From Bullera alba (Eukaryota; Basidiomycota; Tremellomycetes; Tremellales; Bulleraceae), in the NCBI GenBank assembly GCA_001600095.1, contig BCIX01000003.1, positions 1,984,001 to 2,048,000 on the forward strand: a stretch of DNA of 64,000 bases, read 5' to 3'. Positions 23,183 to 34,045 of this stretch are shown piece after piece (position 1 is the first letter of the stretch; each line of letters starts with the position of its first letter). The notes under the pieces were generated by a model that saw only the letters and a list, made by a program, of their open reading frames with translations, was not told where the DNA came from and searched no databases. Position numbers and translations under genes: made by a program.

Positions 23183-24567
23183 GATCAGTGCTGTATCTCC
23201 TTGCAAGTGTGATGAACAATCGACTGTTTCGAACAAGTCTCGAAGATCGTTTCCAAGACGCTGCTCGTCATCGTACAATCGGTCGGCAGTGGCCGACTCG
23301 GCACCACGGCCACCTCCACATTGAATTTTCAGCGTCGGAATCAAATTCGCCAGTGGAGAGGACAGCACCTCTTGCATCCTGCAGCCGTCCTCGACACCTT
23401 GTAGACGGATGAGAGCATCAAGTGAGATGCAGATTGCTCCAGATGGCAGCGATGGAAGGTAGACTCAAAGGAAAATCTCAGGCCCTCAGAGCCTGGCTAA
23501 TGAACATGCAGCCGGATGTCATATCAATCGTAGATACAGTCGACATCACGACAACTTTCAGCCTCCGGCTGTCGACTGTCTGAACTATAGTTACGCAAGG
23601 CTTCTGCCCACCAGGCTGCTCATACATGTCCTGCTCTGTTCTGCTCTGTTCTGCTCCCCTGCTTCTCGCACTGAAGAGTCTGGACCACTGCGAGACGCAG
23701 AACGAGCTCGCTTCCGACGTTGCGACTCCCGAATTCCGGACTGGTTGTCGAGCTGCCGAGATCCAGGAACGGGGGCGAGGTCACCGTTTCGCAGTGGGGA
23801 GGTAGCACATTTTCAAGGGGGTCAAGTCGGACGAGCGGTCGAGGAGGTGATCAAGATGGGCAGTTGAAAGGATCCTTAGCATTCATGCATCCTCGTTCTC
23901 AGCTCAACTAACATCCACACGTACCACACCACGCTCATTTCACACATTTAAACAGCAGTCAGCACCCGCCAAGGGACGCGAAACGCGAGACACGCTCAGC
24001 ATTCCCGGTTTCACCTTTCGGCCTCGCACACACAGCGCAGCACCGCATCACATCACATCAGCCCGACGTCTGCTGCTTCGATCCTACCAGCAGTTCCGCA
24101 TTGCAACATCCTCGACCTGGTCATTCTAGCACGACAGCGACACAGCGTACGACGCTATCTTCCCGCTTTGTTACTTTCGCTACGAGTGGTAATAAATCGG
24201 GCGTCAACAGACCACGCGTAGCAGCACCAGCAAGCGGCAAAAGTAAAAAGCCCGAAGTGGCCCGATCGCATCAATAACACTCGACATCAGGTCATTCACC
24301 GCCTTCCTCGCCTCGGTCATACCACTCCGCACGGTAGCCGTCACTCCTGGAGAGTAGTCAGCGCACCGACCTCCTCCCCGACATCTCTGCTCAGAGGCTC
24401 ATACTTTGACGACTACGGCTGGACCATAGTCAACAAACCGCTCAACTTCTCGTCGTCATACTAGGAATCTAGGTCGATCCTTTGTCCGATCAACCCGTTT
24501 GAGCTTCGTTTCGATATCAAGCTCCGACCTTCCTACCCATCTTTCCAGGATATATCGAGCCTTCATC
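23183..24567. other. 1.4-kb gene-free region between divergent genes
   Basis: This is the longest divergent intergenic stretch of the left half. It holds a decamer repeat (CTGCTCTGTT twice plus CTGCTC, about 23631-23656). Long pyrimidine- and CA-rich stretches at 23940-24560 look like promoter and 5' leader for the membrane protein gene. I find no open frame with coding character. Confidence 0.5.
23631..23656. repeat. decamer tandem repeat CTGCTCTGTT
   Basis: Two complete units and a partial third lie in the intergenic region. No function is visible. Confidence 0.7.
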
Positions 24568-26221
24568 ATGCGGCCGACATCATCCATATTGATATCACCG
24601 ATTAGGCTGCTTGTCATCCTGGCAATGTGGTCATTCTGGGGCAATTTCGCCTTTGGGCAGAGCAGCTCGAGACCAGCCACTTCCGCTCCTGTAACCAGTG
24701 GAACTCCCACACTTCAATTCACCGACATCCCCGCCGTCACAGCATGTGCGAGCTCTAGGTGAGTTGGCTAGAATATCTGCTTCTCGGTAGACAACAAGCT
24801 GACTATGTTTCACGATTAGACTCACTTGGCGACTGTTAGGAGGCGCATTGGAGAACTACCAGATCACCCTCTCAATCACCAATGTCAATATCGACCAAAC
24901 GATCCCAGCGGGTTCTACCTCACAAGCTGCCAACCTGACCGCTTTTGTCGACCCAAGCAAGCGAGCCCTCCACGCCAGAGCCGTCAACATCGAGCAGAAT
25001 ATCACAACCCAAGCCGCCAACGTGGGATACTCATACCTCGTAAACGTTCCACAAGGCCGATACAGGATCACAGGACGACTGAGTGATCCTGCGAGGACGC
25101 AAAGCCAGTCCAACGTGTTCACAGTGGTGCAGGGTTCGAATATCGGATGTATCGACCCAGCGCTACTTGCCGCTGCGAGTGCCAGTGCTTCGCCATCCAG
25201 CTCCCGACCTACGTCCACTGGTGCTTCCGTCTCGAAATCAGCTAGTGCCGCTGGGAGCGCAAGTGCAAGCCCGAGCCAATCTGCCGGCAGCAATGCAGGA
25301 AGCGAGAGCGAGAGTGACAGTGGAGGTATCAGTGGCGGAGCTATCGGCGGTATTGTCGTCGGTGTCGTCGGTGGACTAGCTCTTCTCGGTCTTCTCTTCT
25401 TCTGCTTAAGAAGAAGGAAGAGGTCTTCAGTCGTGTCACGATCCGGTGAAGATGGATATGGAGGACCGGAGATGAAGGATCGATCTGGGTCAATGGCAAA
25501 TCGACTCAGTGCGGTATTGCCCAGCTCTACGTCTCACCCTCAACACGCTGGCGGCATTGGGCGACGATCTGACGATAGACATATCGCCCTGACGTCCCTC
25601 GGGGGCAGTGCCGAGGACGATCGAGACGGTGGAGCATTGGACTCCAATGGCAGTTTCGGCTCCGAAGCATCTACGCCAATTTACCTAGCGCAGAACCCAG
25701 TATACAATGAGGGTCGAGGTGGTACCACCAATCCGTTCGCCTCTGCGCCCACTACGCCACGAGTTGAGGACGACCTGGAGAACGGCTACCCTCTTCCTAT
25801 CGCATCTGCAAAATCGTCGTCATCGGGCAGAAGGCGTTCAGGTCCACCAACGGCCCTGTCCACCCGACATGGGTCCAACGCACCGAGCAGGCAACCCAGC
25901 CTCGGCGATGGCGACGAGTTGGGCCGAGCGAGAGCCGACTCTCAATCTGATGATGCCGGCACACCTGGGGTGGGAGCTGGCGTTGCGCGTTCGACGTCGA
26001 AGAGGAGGAAACCAGTTCCCAGTCTGGGACCAGAGTTGAGGAGCGAGTTGAAGCGAAAAGGATCAGTGCAGGAGAAAATGCCCAGCGCTCCAATCACCGG
26101 AGAGAGGCGTATGAGCGGGATGGGTTTGGGAGCAGGATCGGGAGGGGACAGGGAGGTGTTGAGGCAGAGTGGCACGTTTCAATTGATGCCAGATCCTCCT
26201 AGCCACATAGACAGTCGGTAG
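24568..26221 (+). CDS. single-pass membrane protein with Ser-rich ectodomain (530 aa)
   Basis: Two exons (24568-24758, 24820-26221) join in frame. A signal peptide (LLVILAMWSFWGNFAFGQ) is followed by an extracellular domain of about 140 residues with predicted beta-strand pattern (QFTDIPAVTACASSRLTWRL; YSYLVNVPQGRYRITGRLSD) and two cysteines. A Ser/Ala stalk suited to O-glycosylation (ASASPSSSRPTSTGAS) leads to a Gly-rich transmembrane segment (GGIVVGVVGGLALLGLLFF), then CLRRRKR as stop-transfer and a long cytosolic tail of about 280 residues. The layout resembles fungal cell-surface sensors such as Wsc/Mid2-like or Skg6/Axl2-like proteins, but no WSC cysteine domain is present. A role in cell-wall or polarity sensing is inference from architecture only. 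Confidence 0.8.
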
Positions 26222-26345
26222 AATTGGATTGGTAGGTTTGATACATTGCAAAACGGATTGGAAATGTTGTACATATGCGATGAGACGATCTACATTCATG
26301 ACGAATCAATTCGTTCGGTGTTACTGCTGTGCCTTCTCCTCGGCG

Positions 26346-27218
26346 TCAATCTTCTCCAGGGCGTTCACTAGGTATTTGTCCAGTCCGCGGGGAAGGACCA
26401 AAGGGCCGTTTGGCGTGACCAGGCGGTAGGACGGTAATGGCTCATACGTCGATGGCACGACCTACGAAGTATATGTCAGAGAGTGTCTCAATGTAGCAGG
26501 TCGTTCAACGTTCAAGTCTCACCTTTCCATCTTGGACGAAGACACTCGCGATGAGGTCTTCGGTCTCGCCTATCCTCCCTGCCGGGGGAACTGCCCGCTC
26601 ATCTAGGTCCAAGTCAACTTCCTGCCCCCAGGATTTGGATGCAGACAAAACCGACGCGTGACTCACCTGTCAGTGTAATGTATCCATCCACGGGCCTTGT
26701 CGAGGCCTCAAAGTCCACCGTCTCCGCAACGCCCTTCTCCAATCCCTCCTTGATGCACCGATGCAATACCTTCCTACGATTGCGGACATCAGCATTCACT
26801 ATATGATCAGTTGAGGGGGCACTCACGAGAACTTTGGCTCCTCTTGGAAATCGCTCAACCCCCGACTTGACACTAGGGGTAGGTAGCCGAGTATGGTGCT
26901 GGAACCATTGATCGGCGGGTGAGGGAGGAAGGACAAGGCTATCCGGGAGCTGAAGAAGTGGTAGTATAGATTCGGATGGGAAGGGTCCTTCGATGACGAC
27001 TGAACTTGATTCGAGGAGGATGAGCTAGTCGACGTATTGCGGTGGACAGGTGTGGTCGATATTGGGCGGCTCGAGAGGTGAATCGTCCGCTGGACTGCAC
27101 GATCCGATCGAGGTGGAGGGTTTGGTATGCTGCAAAATGCTCGAACAACGGGCTTGAACGTCAATTGAGCTCCGGAGAGGGAGCTCGATGCCTTAATTAC
27201 ATGCTGGATGGCCTTCAT
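26346..27218 (-). CDS. probable mitochondrial protein of unknown function, 3' end out of frame
   Basis: Four exons (27218-26827, 26773-26667, 26602-26523, 26462-26346) give 231 residues in the strict frame. The N-terminus is Ser/Arg-rich without acidic residues (STTPVHRNTSTSSSSSNQV), like a mitochondrial presequence. The core contains DFQEEPKFSKVLHRCIKEGL, GYITLTDERAVPPAGRIGET and EDLIASVFVQDGK, then YRLVTPNG. It resembles an uncharacterised fungal family I remember with the pattern GRIPxxEDIFGSV...YRIVTxxGxxGLSPFL. In that family the end should continue GLSPFL-like. Here the matching segment (LVLPRGLDKYLVNALEKI, ending at a TAA at 26321-26323) is in another frame, separated by a run of four A (26399-26402). 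This could be a real terminal change, a decaying gene or a one-base assembly error. Confidence 0.65.
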
Positions 27219-27504
27219 GCTTGGCCGTATGAGTAATGGACGTCGTATTGAGTTCTTGAGCTTGAGATAGCGAGAGCTCTGGCCAGCTTGAGCACATGCA
27301 TCGATCTTCTGCCAGGCTGAGCGGAATCAAATCTCGAACGTCAACGCGAATGTCAAAATGCTCGACGGTGGTGAGCTCAGTGTTGCTGCTGTACCCAAGC
27401 CCTACATCTCCATCTTATCAGTCCTTGGTCGAGTCGACAGGAAGGTTCAGCCTCGTGAGAACCCTTCGACAGATAAGGGTACGACAGCCCCAAATCTATC
27501 AGAT

Positions 27505-29472
27505 ATGTCGTTCACATTCGGTAAGCTGGCTCACTCTCTCCGTATGAGCTGTAGCTGAAGTGGACATCTAGGCGCTCCCCAGGCAGCCGCCAGTACGACC
27601 CCGCAAACGAGCTCCCTCTTCGGCAGTGAGTTGTGCTAGATCAAGTGAAGGTACTGCTCATGGCTGACATTCGCGGGAAGATACCGCATCGAAGCCGTTC
27701 AGCTTCGGAACACCAACGCAGCCAGCTGCTTCGACCGGTCAAACGGGTCAACCCGCCTCAGGAATGTTCGGTCAGCAACCCCAGACTACACAATCCTCGA
27801 CAGGTCTTTTCGGACAGCAGACCCAGAACAACGCTCAGCAGCCCGCATCAGGTAGTCTGTTCGGTTCGACACCCGCTCAACAGCCCCAGTCGACGAGTTT
27901 GTTCGGATCTACAAATCAGCAGCAGCCCTCGACTAGCCTTTTCGGATCCACCAACACCAACACCCAGCAACAGCCCACTAGCAGTCTTTTTGGATCGACC
28001 GCGAATGCCAATACCACCCAGCAGCAAAGTGGGGGGTTGTTCGGTAATTCCACCCAGCCTCAAACGTCGAGCTTGTTCGGATCCACGGCCCAGAAGCCCG
28101 CTGGAGGGCTCTTCGGCTCAACAAACCAACCTGCAACTCAGACGAGCTCCCTTTTCGGTCAACAACCCCAGCAGCAACAACAGACCATCAGTCTGTTTGG
28201 CAACAACGCCGCCACGGGAACTCAGCAACAAGGCACTTCATCACTCTTCGGGCAACAGTCTACAGCCCAGCCAGGAGGCTTGTTTGGGCAATCGAATCAG
28301 GCGGGACAGCAGTCTTCGCTTTTCGGCTCGACTTTGGGTCAACCTCAACAACAGCAGCAACAGCAACAGCAACAGCAGAACCTAGGCCAGAGTCAGGTCA
28401 CCCAGCTGGGGTCCAGCTTGTTGGGCCAGCCAAAGCAGGAAGTGGACATCGGAACGAGGATCCAGAATGTCAAGAATGCTTGGGACACGAACCACCCGGA
28501 CTGCAGGCTCAAGGTGAGCAACGGCGATGGCTAGCGGTAGTATGCTGATGAGATGAAGTACTACTTCTACAATGTTGTCGAACCGGGTACAGCGGGGCAG
28601 TATGGCCGTCCGGCGGGAGCTACCGATGAAATCAAATGGATGAGAGCTCAGAGAGAGAACCCAGATCCTTCATCGTGAGTGCCAAGGCCACAACTATGGC
28701 TCTTGACCACTGTGGATACTTGTTGACCGATGTCTAGGATGATACCCGTTCTGGCGACTGGTTGGAACGATGTCAAGAAACGGGTGCAACTGCAGGAGCA
28801 AATGGCCGCTATCCACCAGGCCAGAATGAAGGTTGGTTGGGTCACGTCTTCGGGATCGAACCGATGCTGATGCCATTTTGCAGGAAATCAATGGCGCTTT
28901 GGCTGAATTGACCCGTCAAACGAACCTATCATCGTCCATCCGCCTGCAGCAACTGCAGCTCCAACTCACTTCCCTTCTTCATCGACTACTCCGCGTGGTG
29001 GCTTCTCTTCCCAATGTCAACAGCGTGGTGTCTGGAGGACCGGAGACGTCTCGGGATATCGACACGAGGGAGAAATTGATCGGTGTGCAGAATGAGCTGG
29101 ACGGCAAAGGGCGATTAATCAAGTCTTCCCATTCCGGCCCTATCGGCTTACACACGCCCAAGAGGCGGACAGGAGGTGGCGAGGGCAGGCTGTTGGGTCA
29201 GGTGAATGAGCTATGGGGCGCGATTGAGGAGTTGAGGAGGAGACGCAGGGGGGTCGGGCTTAATGGAGATGGAGAGCAGTTTGACAAGTATCAACTCGAC
29301 CGCATAGCAGAGGTGAGCGCCGCCGAAGAAGAGATTCTGCGACTGGAGCTGATGACTGATTGTGATATAGGTCCTCGCTCAGCAGCAGAAAGCGCTGCAG
29401 GCGTTGACGGAGTTGATGAAGGATGCGCTGTTCGACTCAGACGTGATGAGGAGTGGGCTGGGTATCGCCTGA
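27505..29472 (+). CDS. NUP57: FG nucleoporin Nup57 (vertebrate Nup54)
   Basis: Seven exons (27505-27520, 27572-27625, 27681-28513, 28559-28674, 28738-28831, 28884-29312, 29371-29472) give 547 residues. The first coding exon is only 16 nt (MSFTFG). Residues 1 to about 290 are an FG-repeat domain with many SLFGS, GLFGQ and TSLFG units and a glutamine run (about 28343-28378). The C-terminal half is structured: RIQNVKNAWDTNHPDC, YYFYNVVEPGTAGQYGRP, IPVLATGWNDVKKRVQLQEQ and a coiled coil, ending LMKDALFDSDVMRSGLGIA. These are hallmarks of the Nup54/Nup57 subunit of the central-channel Nsp1-Nup57-Nup49 complex, whose FG repeats form the permeability barrier. Its start lies 286 bp from the divergent mitochondrial gene. 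Confidence 0.93.
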
Positions 29473-29964
29473 GCTCGGTGTCCTGCCGATTGTACGTAGA
29501 GCTGTGCCACCGAAAGTACATGATCAGCCTGATCCTGCGACCCCTGGCCACGTCTGCCATATGCATCTGTGTCACTTGTACGAGCATGTATACCCTGCCG
29601 GCTTGATGCATCGGGGGGTGTCCTAGGAGGTCATAGGCTAGGGTTGGGCTGGGGACTGCATGGACAGCCGATATCAGGCTCAGTTAGCAGTTGGGTGGGT
29701 CGGGTGTGCCTGATATATTCCCGGTTCCAAAGTATGACGCCGTTACCGCCAACGCGACAACCAGCCTAGGCCAAGGTGCGACCTTCAACTGACATCCTCA
29801 ACTCGTCCACTGGTTTGTCGATTCGTTGGTAAGACACATACACCCACGCGTCGAGGTGAGTGAAGCGTATCGGTCATGTCAGCTGCCATTGAAGTTGGGA
29901 CCGCAGCTGATACCCTTCGATCTGTATAGGCTCAAATTCCGAACAGCCTACACCTATACCCATC

Positions 29965-31461
29965 ATGTCGGCCCAACAACGTATTCACCTGAACCCCAAT
30001 GCGCCAAGAGCGCCGATGATGGGACAGGGTTATGCTCCCGACTCGTATAGACCGAACCCAATGGCCAGCCAGGGCGCCGGAGGGGGTGATGACGCTTTGA
30101 GTCAGGTCAAGGCGTGGAGCAGCAAGGTCGAGGATCTGATCGAGGCTTATACCCAAGTGAGTCGCGCGACTGGGCGTTGTGCTGGTCGCAGAGGATCCTT
30201 CGCGGTGGTCTCACGGGCCGTGTCCGAGGACACGAGTCTGTAGGCGCGTCGCGCTGCTTGCATTTAGTCGGGGAGGTGTTTCGAGGGAGGATCTGGAGGT
30301 GTCGAGCTGATATCCTTACTAGCCTATCCGCCCTTACGTCCCAGCAATGGCTCGCTTCCTCATCGTTGTCACGTTCATCGAAGGTGAGTCTGCTCCTGTC
30401 AGCCGTTGCTGTGACGAGCAGCTCGGGCGTATGACACTGACGCGATGGGATAGATGCCCTACGTATCCTCACCCAGTGGGGCGATCAGCTGTGGTACCTC
30501 CAAAAGTGAGTCATTCTGGACCCGACACCAGAGGCACACTAACGAGTATTTCTTAGACACCGAAAATTCCCATGGGGTCTATCACACATCTTCCTCCTCG
30601 TCAACATTCTGGTAAGTCAGCTAACAATTGTGGGAACCACGCAAGCTGACTGTGCCTACGACTAGACTATGTCCTCGTGCTCGTTTGGCGTCATTAGCAA
30701 AAAATACCCCGACTACGCGGTCTTTGGTCTGTTGGGCGTGGTGATCGCCCAGGGACTCGGCTACGGACTGCTGTTCGACCTGTCCTTCTTCCTCAGAAAC
30801 TTGAGTGTTGTGGGAGGCCTGCTCATGGTCCTGTCCGACTCGCTGCAGAGTAAGAAGAAGCTTTTCGCCGGTCTGCCATCTCTCAGCGAGACCGACCGAA
30901 GGAAGTAGTGAGTGAAGCTAGCTCCTCTATTCTGCAGTGGGAAATAGCTAACACGTTTATAGCTTCCAGTTGGCCGGCCGAATCCTGCTCATCTTCCTCT
31001 TCATGGGATTCATCTTCCAAGGAAACTGGTCGTTTGCCCGAGTCATCGTCTCCATCGTTGGTCTCGGCGCTTGCATCATGGTGGCGGTCGGTTTCAAGGC
31101 CAAGTGGAGCGCTTCGTTCCTTGTCACCCTGCTGAGCGTGTTCAACGTGTTTATCAACAACTGGTGGTCGGTCCACTCTGCCCACCCGCAGAGAGATTTC
31201 CTCAAGTACGACTTGTGAGTGCTGTATCTCTGCCCTCTCTGAATTCTGTTGACAATGGCTTTCCCATAGCTTCCAGACGCTCTGTGAGTAGCTGTCTCGT
31301 GTAAAACGATGCAAAGCTGACACCGGTTTAGCCATCGTTGGAGGATTGTTGCTCCTTGTGAACATTGGTCCGGGCGGCATCTCAGTCGACGAGAAGAAGA
31401 AGGTGAGCATTATCGGTATCGTTGCTTCAGGTAGAGGGACTAATGATATTAGGTTTACTGA
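29965..31461 (+). CDS. ERV29: ER-Golgi cargo receptor Erv29 (SURF4)
   Basis: Nine exons (29965-30156, 30323-30383, 30454-30505, 30557-30611, 30666-30907, 30963-31214, 31270-31283, 31332-31402, 31453-31461) give 315 residues. A short cytosolic N-terminus precedes multiple membrane segments with family motifs: PAMARFLIVVTFIEDALRIL, TQWGDQLW, YAVFGLLGVVIAQGLGYG, FFLRNLSVVGGLLMVLSDS, GRILLIFLFMGF and a final SIVGGLLLLVNIGPGGISVDE. The C-terminus is KKKVY; the dilysine ER-retrieval signal is completed by a 9-nt last exon. Erv29 packages soluble cargo into COPII vesicles. Exon 7 is a 14-nt microexon. Intron 1 (166 nt) is unusually long for this window. Confidence 0.92.
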
Positions 31462-32642
31462 TCCAATCTCAACCTGTTCATGGGATTGGTCGACAAGAGC
31501 CGGGACAGAGGATGCAGCGAGAGAATCGGCCGATTGACCATGCGACTTGCACGGAGGAGACGGTGTGTCGTGGATGGAGGGAGAAGCAGGGGGGAAGACG
31601 TTAGCATTATGCATACACCTGCTCGAGCTACCGGGGACATCGAGCAGTGCAGTGCCTCCTTGAGTTTTTCTGCGAACTTCGAATTCATGATGAAGTGCAG
31701 GCAGGCGTTCAAGGGCTGGACACCACACCCCGTTCCCACAACTATCTACCTTGAGTTCAAAGACCCTCGGTCGGGGACAATGCCACTCGTCGATCGCTAT
31801 CCTCTGATTCGACTCGGCCTGCTGCATTGATGGCGAGGTCACTCTTTCGCCGGTGAGTTGTTGGCGTAGGAAGCCAAGTGAGTTCAATCCTGCTTTTTGG
31901 GTGATGTCGTGATCCACGCCCGTTGCCTTATAGTGGGATTGAAGTACGCAGTGAGCGACTTCAATATTGAACCTTTTTGAGGACGCGTGGGATTGGAGCC
32001 TACTATGCTAGTCCACGTCAGGTGAGCTCCGAGGTGATCTCATCGCTACCATTCGCACTCTCGACGTGCTGCATGCTGAAGTGGATCTCGGAAGAGGAGC
32101 CAGGACCGACCTCAGTCGCTACATGGACGTTCAGCGAGGGTGTGAGCACTGGTCGTACGTAGATGCTCCTTCAGTCCCCGGATACGTAGATCGAGTGGCA
32201 AACACCGGTCATGAGGCCTGAGGCTTGAGCTGAATCGCTACAATACATCTATCATACAGTGAAGACCTCTCGGTCTGATGACTGCCGGTCATTGCAGTTG
32301 TTCGCTACTGTTCATGTACTATATGGAGACCGCGGACAAAAAAGCAGTGTATACTCGGGAGCGTCACGAGCGCGAGGGGCTGACCGCTGAGGGAACAGCG
32401 AGGGAGTCAAAGGCCCCTCCCTCCTGTGCCGCCAGCGGGATCTGTGCCGTCGTCAGAGCCTCAGAGGTCGCGACTGATCAACAATGGGTATCGGTTCGCC
32501 TGATGCATCGTGGAGCTGCAAGCGCAAGGTCAAACCAAATATGTACAAGCAAGTATAAGCACAGGCAAGACGCATCAAGGCGCTTAGATACAACTCTTGA
32601 GATTCCTCCTCCCTTCACCCGCCCACGCGGCTTTCCTTCCGA
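31462..32642. other. 1.2-kb gene-free stretch between convergent genes
   Basis: This stretch lies between the 3' ends of ERV29 and the acidic unknown gene. Long open frames here (notably on the minus strand, 30883-31917) run antisense through ERV29 exons and have no coding character of their own. I see no RNA gene. Confidence 0.5.
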
Positions 32643-33759
32643 CTACTCGATGTCCATCGCGTCGAAGTCGTCCCATTCCATATCGTCAAGTTCCTTATCT
32701 ACCCTTGGCACACTGAGACCATAGGCCATCTCGAGCCTCTGGGCAACTGCGGCTTCTTCAGCCTCACGCTCTGCTTCTTCCGCCTCTGCCGCTTCCATTG
32801 CCCACCGATCCTCCTCCTCGATCGGGTCCACGCGATGTCTCATGTCGGTACCGATGAAACCTGAGCTGATGTTCTTCCCACGAATTGGCGTCGAAGTTCT
32901 GATAGATCCATTGTTGAAAGGGCGTATAGGCGAAGAAGCCATATGTTGATCTTGATCCTGCGGGGGATCACCCTCCGCTTCCTCGTATAAGGGCTCGTCT
33001 TCCCAAAACTCCGGCATGGCAGGGTCTGAACCACCGAGCTCGCGCTCGTGAGCGATCAATTGGGCACTTTGGGCTTTCCGCCGTTGCATCACCATCAACC
33101 GGCGGAAGATCTGCCGACAGAGCAGTTGTAAGCTTAAGCTCAACGGGGGTAAAATTCGCGAAGGGACTCACCTCCTCGTCGTCGGCTTGGGCTTGCTGAT
33201 CAAGCTCTTCCTCACTTATCCCATCTCTAGTGGGATCAAAACCCCTTCTCCGTCCTATATCCATTTCTCTAACGCGTTGACGCCTTTCACGATCTTTGAT
33301 CCTTCTATCAAACCGTTCCTTCCACATAGCTCCCTCTACGGGACTAACCTGATCACCAATCGCACCTCCAACACCGTCCATCGAGGCTGATGGACCGTAT
33401 ATGTCGTTGTGACCGAAAAGATCGACTTGCTTGCCTTTACGAGCGGAAGCGTAGGATGATGACGTGGGCACCCGGCGCGTCTGCGAGGGACGGGGGTATC
33501 GCAACCCCGAGGACCCAAAGGACGAGGAAGCAGATGCCAGTGAGCTGAAGCTAGAACTGGTAGCGCGATCCTTTGTTGGAGGAGAGCCCAAGGCGAAACC
33601 GAACGACTGGAAGGAATGACCAGCCGGAGTTGGAGATGTTTGAGGTGACGACGAGGGTGGTTGATGTCGTGATGGCGTATGAGAATTCGGATTGAGAGGC
33701 GATGAGGCTCTGCCCATGGCCGAAGGTGAAGATGACCAGAGCATCGCAGAGGCAGACAT
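32643..33759 (-). CDS. protein of unknown function with acidic C-terminus (351 aa)
   Basis: Two exons (33759-33172, 33110-32643) join at phase 0. The N-terminal 120 residues are Ser/Pro-rich and disordered. A conserved-looking charged helical region follows: WKERFDRRIKDRERRQRVRE, IGRRRGFDPTRDGISEEELD, then IFRRLMVMQRRKAQSAQLIA. The second half has FWEDEPLYEEAEGD, an EEEDRWAMEAAEAEEAEREA helix and a terminal acidic segment, ELDDMEWDDFDAMDIE. Acidic tails with aromatic residues of this kind often bind nuclear factors, which is inference. I do not recognise a family. It is divergent from PDS5 with only 286 bp between starts, so co-regulation with cell-cycle genes is possible. Confidence 0.7.
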
Positions 33760-33857
33760 GTTGTCGGGTTAGTCAATGGGAGAATGAGAACATCAACAAC
33801 CCGAGCTCGATATCATGGTGTCAACGCGGTGCGGCCTTTCGAACATTTTAGGGTGGT

Positions 33858-33863
33858 CACGTG
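33858..33863. promoter_or_regulatory. CACGTG E-box
   Basis: A palindromic CACGTG (context GGTCACGTGACG) lies between the PDS5 start and the divergent acidic gene. It is a typical site for basic helix-loop-helix factors. Confidence 0.35.
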
Positions 33864-33886
33864 ACGTAGATTTGCCACTCAGCTCG

Positions 33887-33892
33887 ACGCGT
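33887..33892. promoter_or_regulatory. MCB element ACGCGT
   Basis: A perfect MluI cell-cycle box sits 154 bp upstream of the PDS5 ATG. MBF-type factors use this element for G1/S genes in fungi, and cohesion genes are common targets, so the site fits its neighbour. Confidence 0.45.
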
Positions 33893-34045
33893 TTTGGTGT
33901 GGGCTAATTTCCGAAAGGTGCAGGTGACGCGACTGTCATTAGCCATCGTCCTCATCGCGATCTGCCTTCCTCGTCTCCTCTTCCTCCCCTACTCAAACCT
34001 AACGCCCTCCTGCCTGGCGCATAAGCGAAGTTGCTCGCGGCAAAC

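Noticed and set aside
30883..31917. 344-codon open frame on the minus strand
   Set aside because: It is antisense to ERV29 exons, crosses its introns and has the composition of a reverse-complement shadow.
32278..32724. 148-codon plus-strand frame
   Set aside because: Its end is antisense to the acidic gene and the rest has no coding signal.
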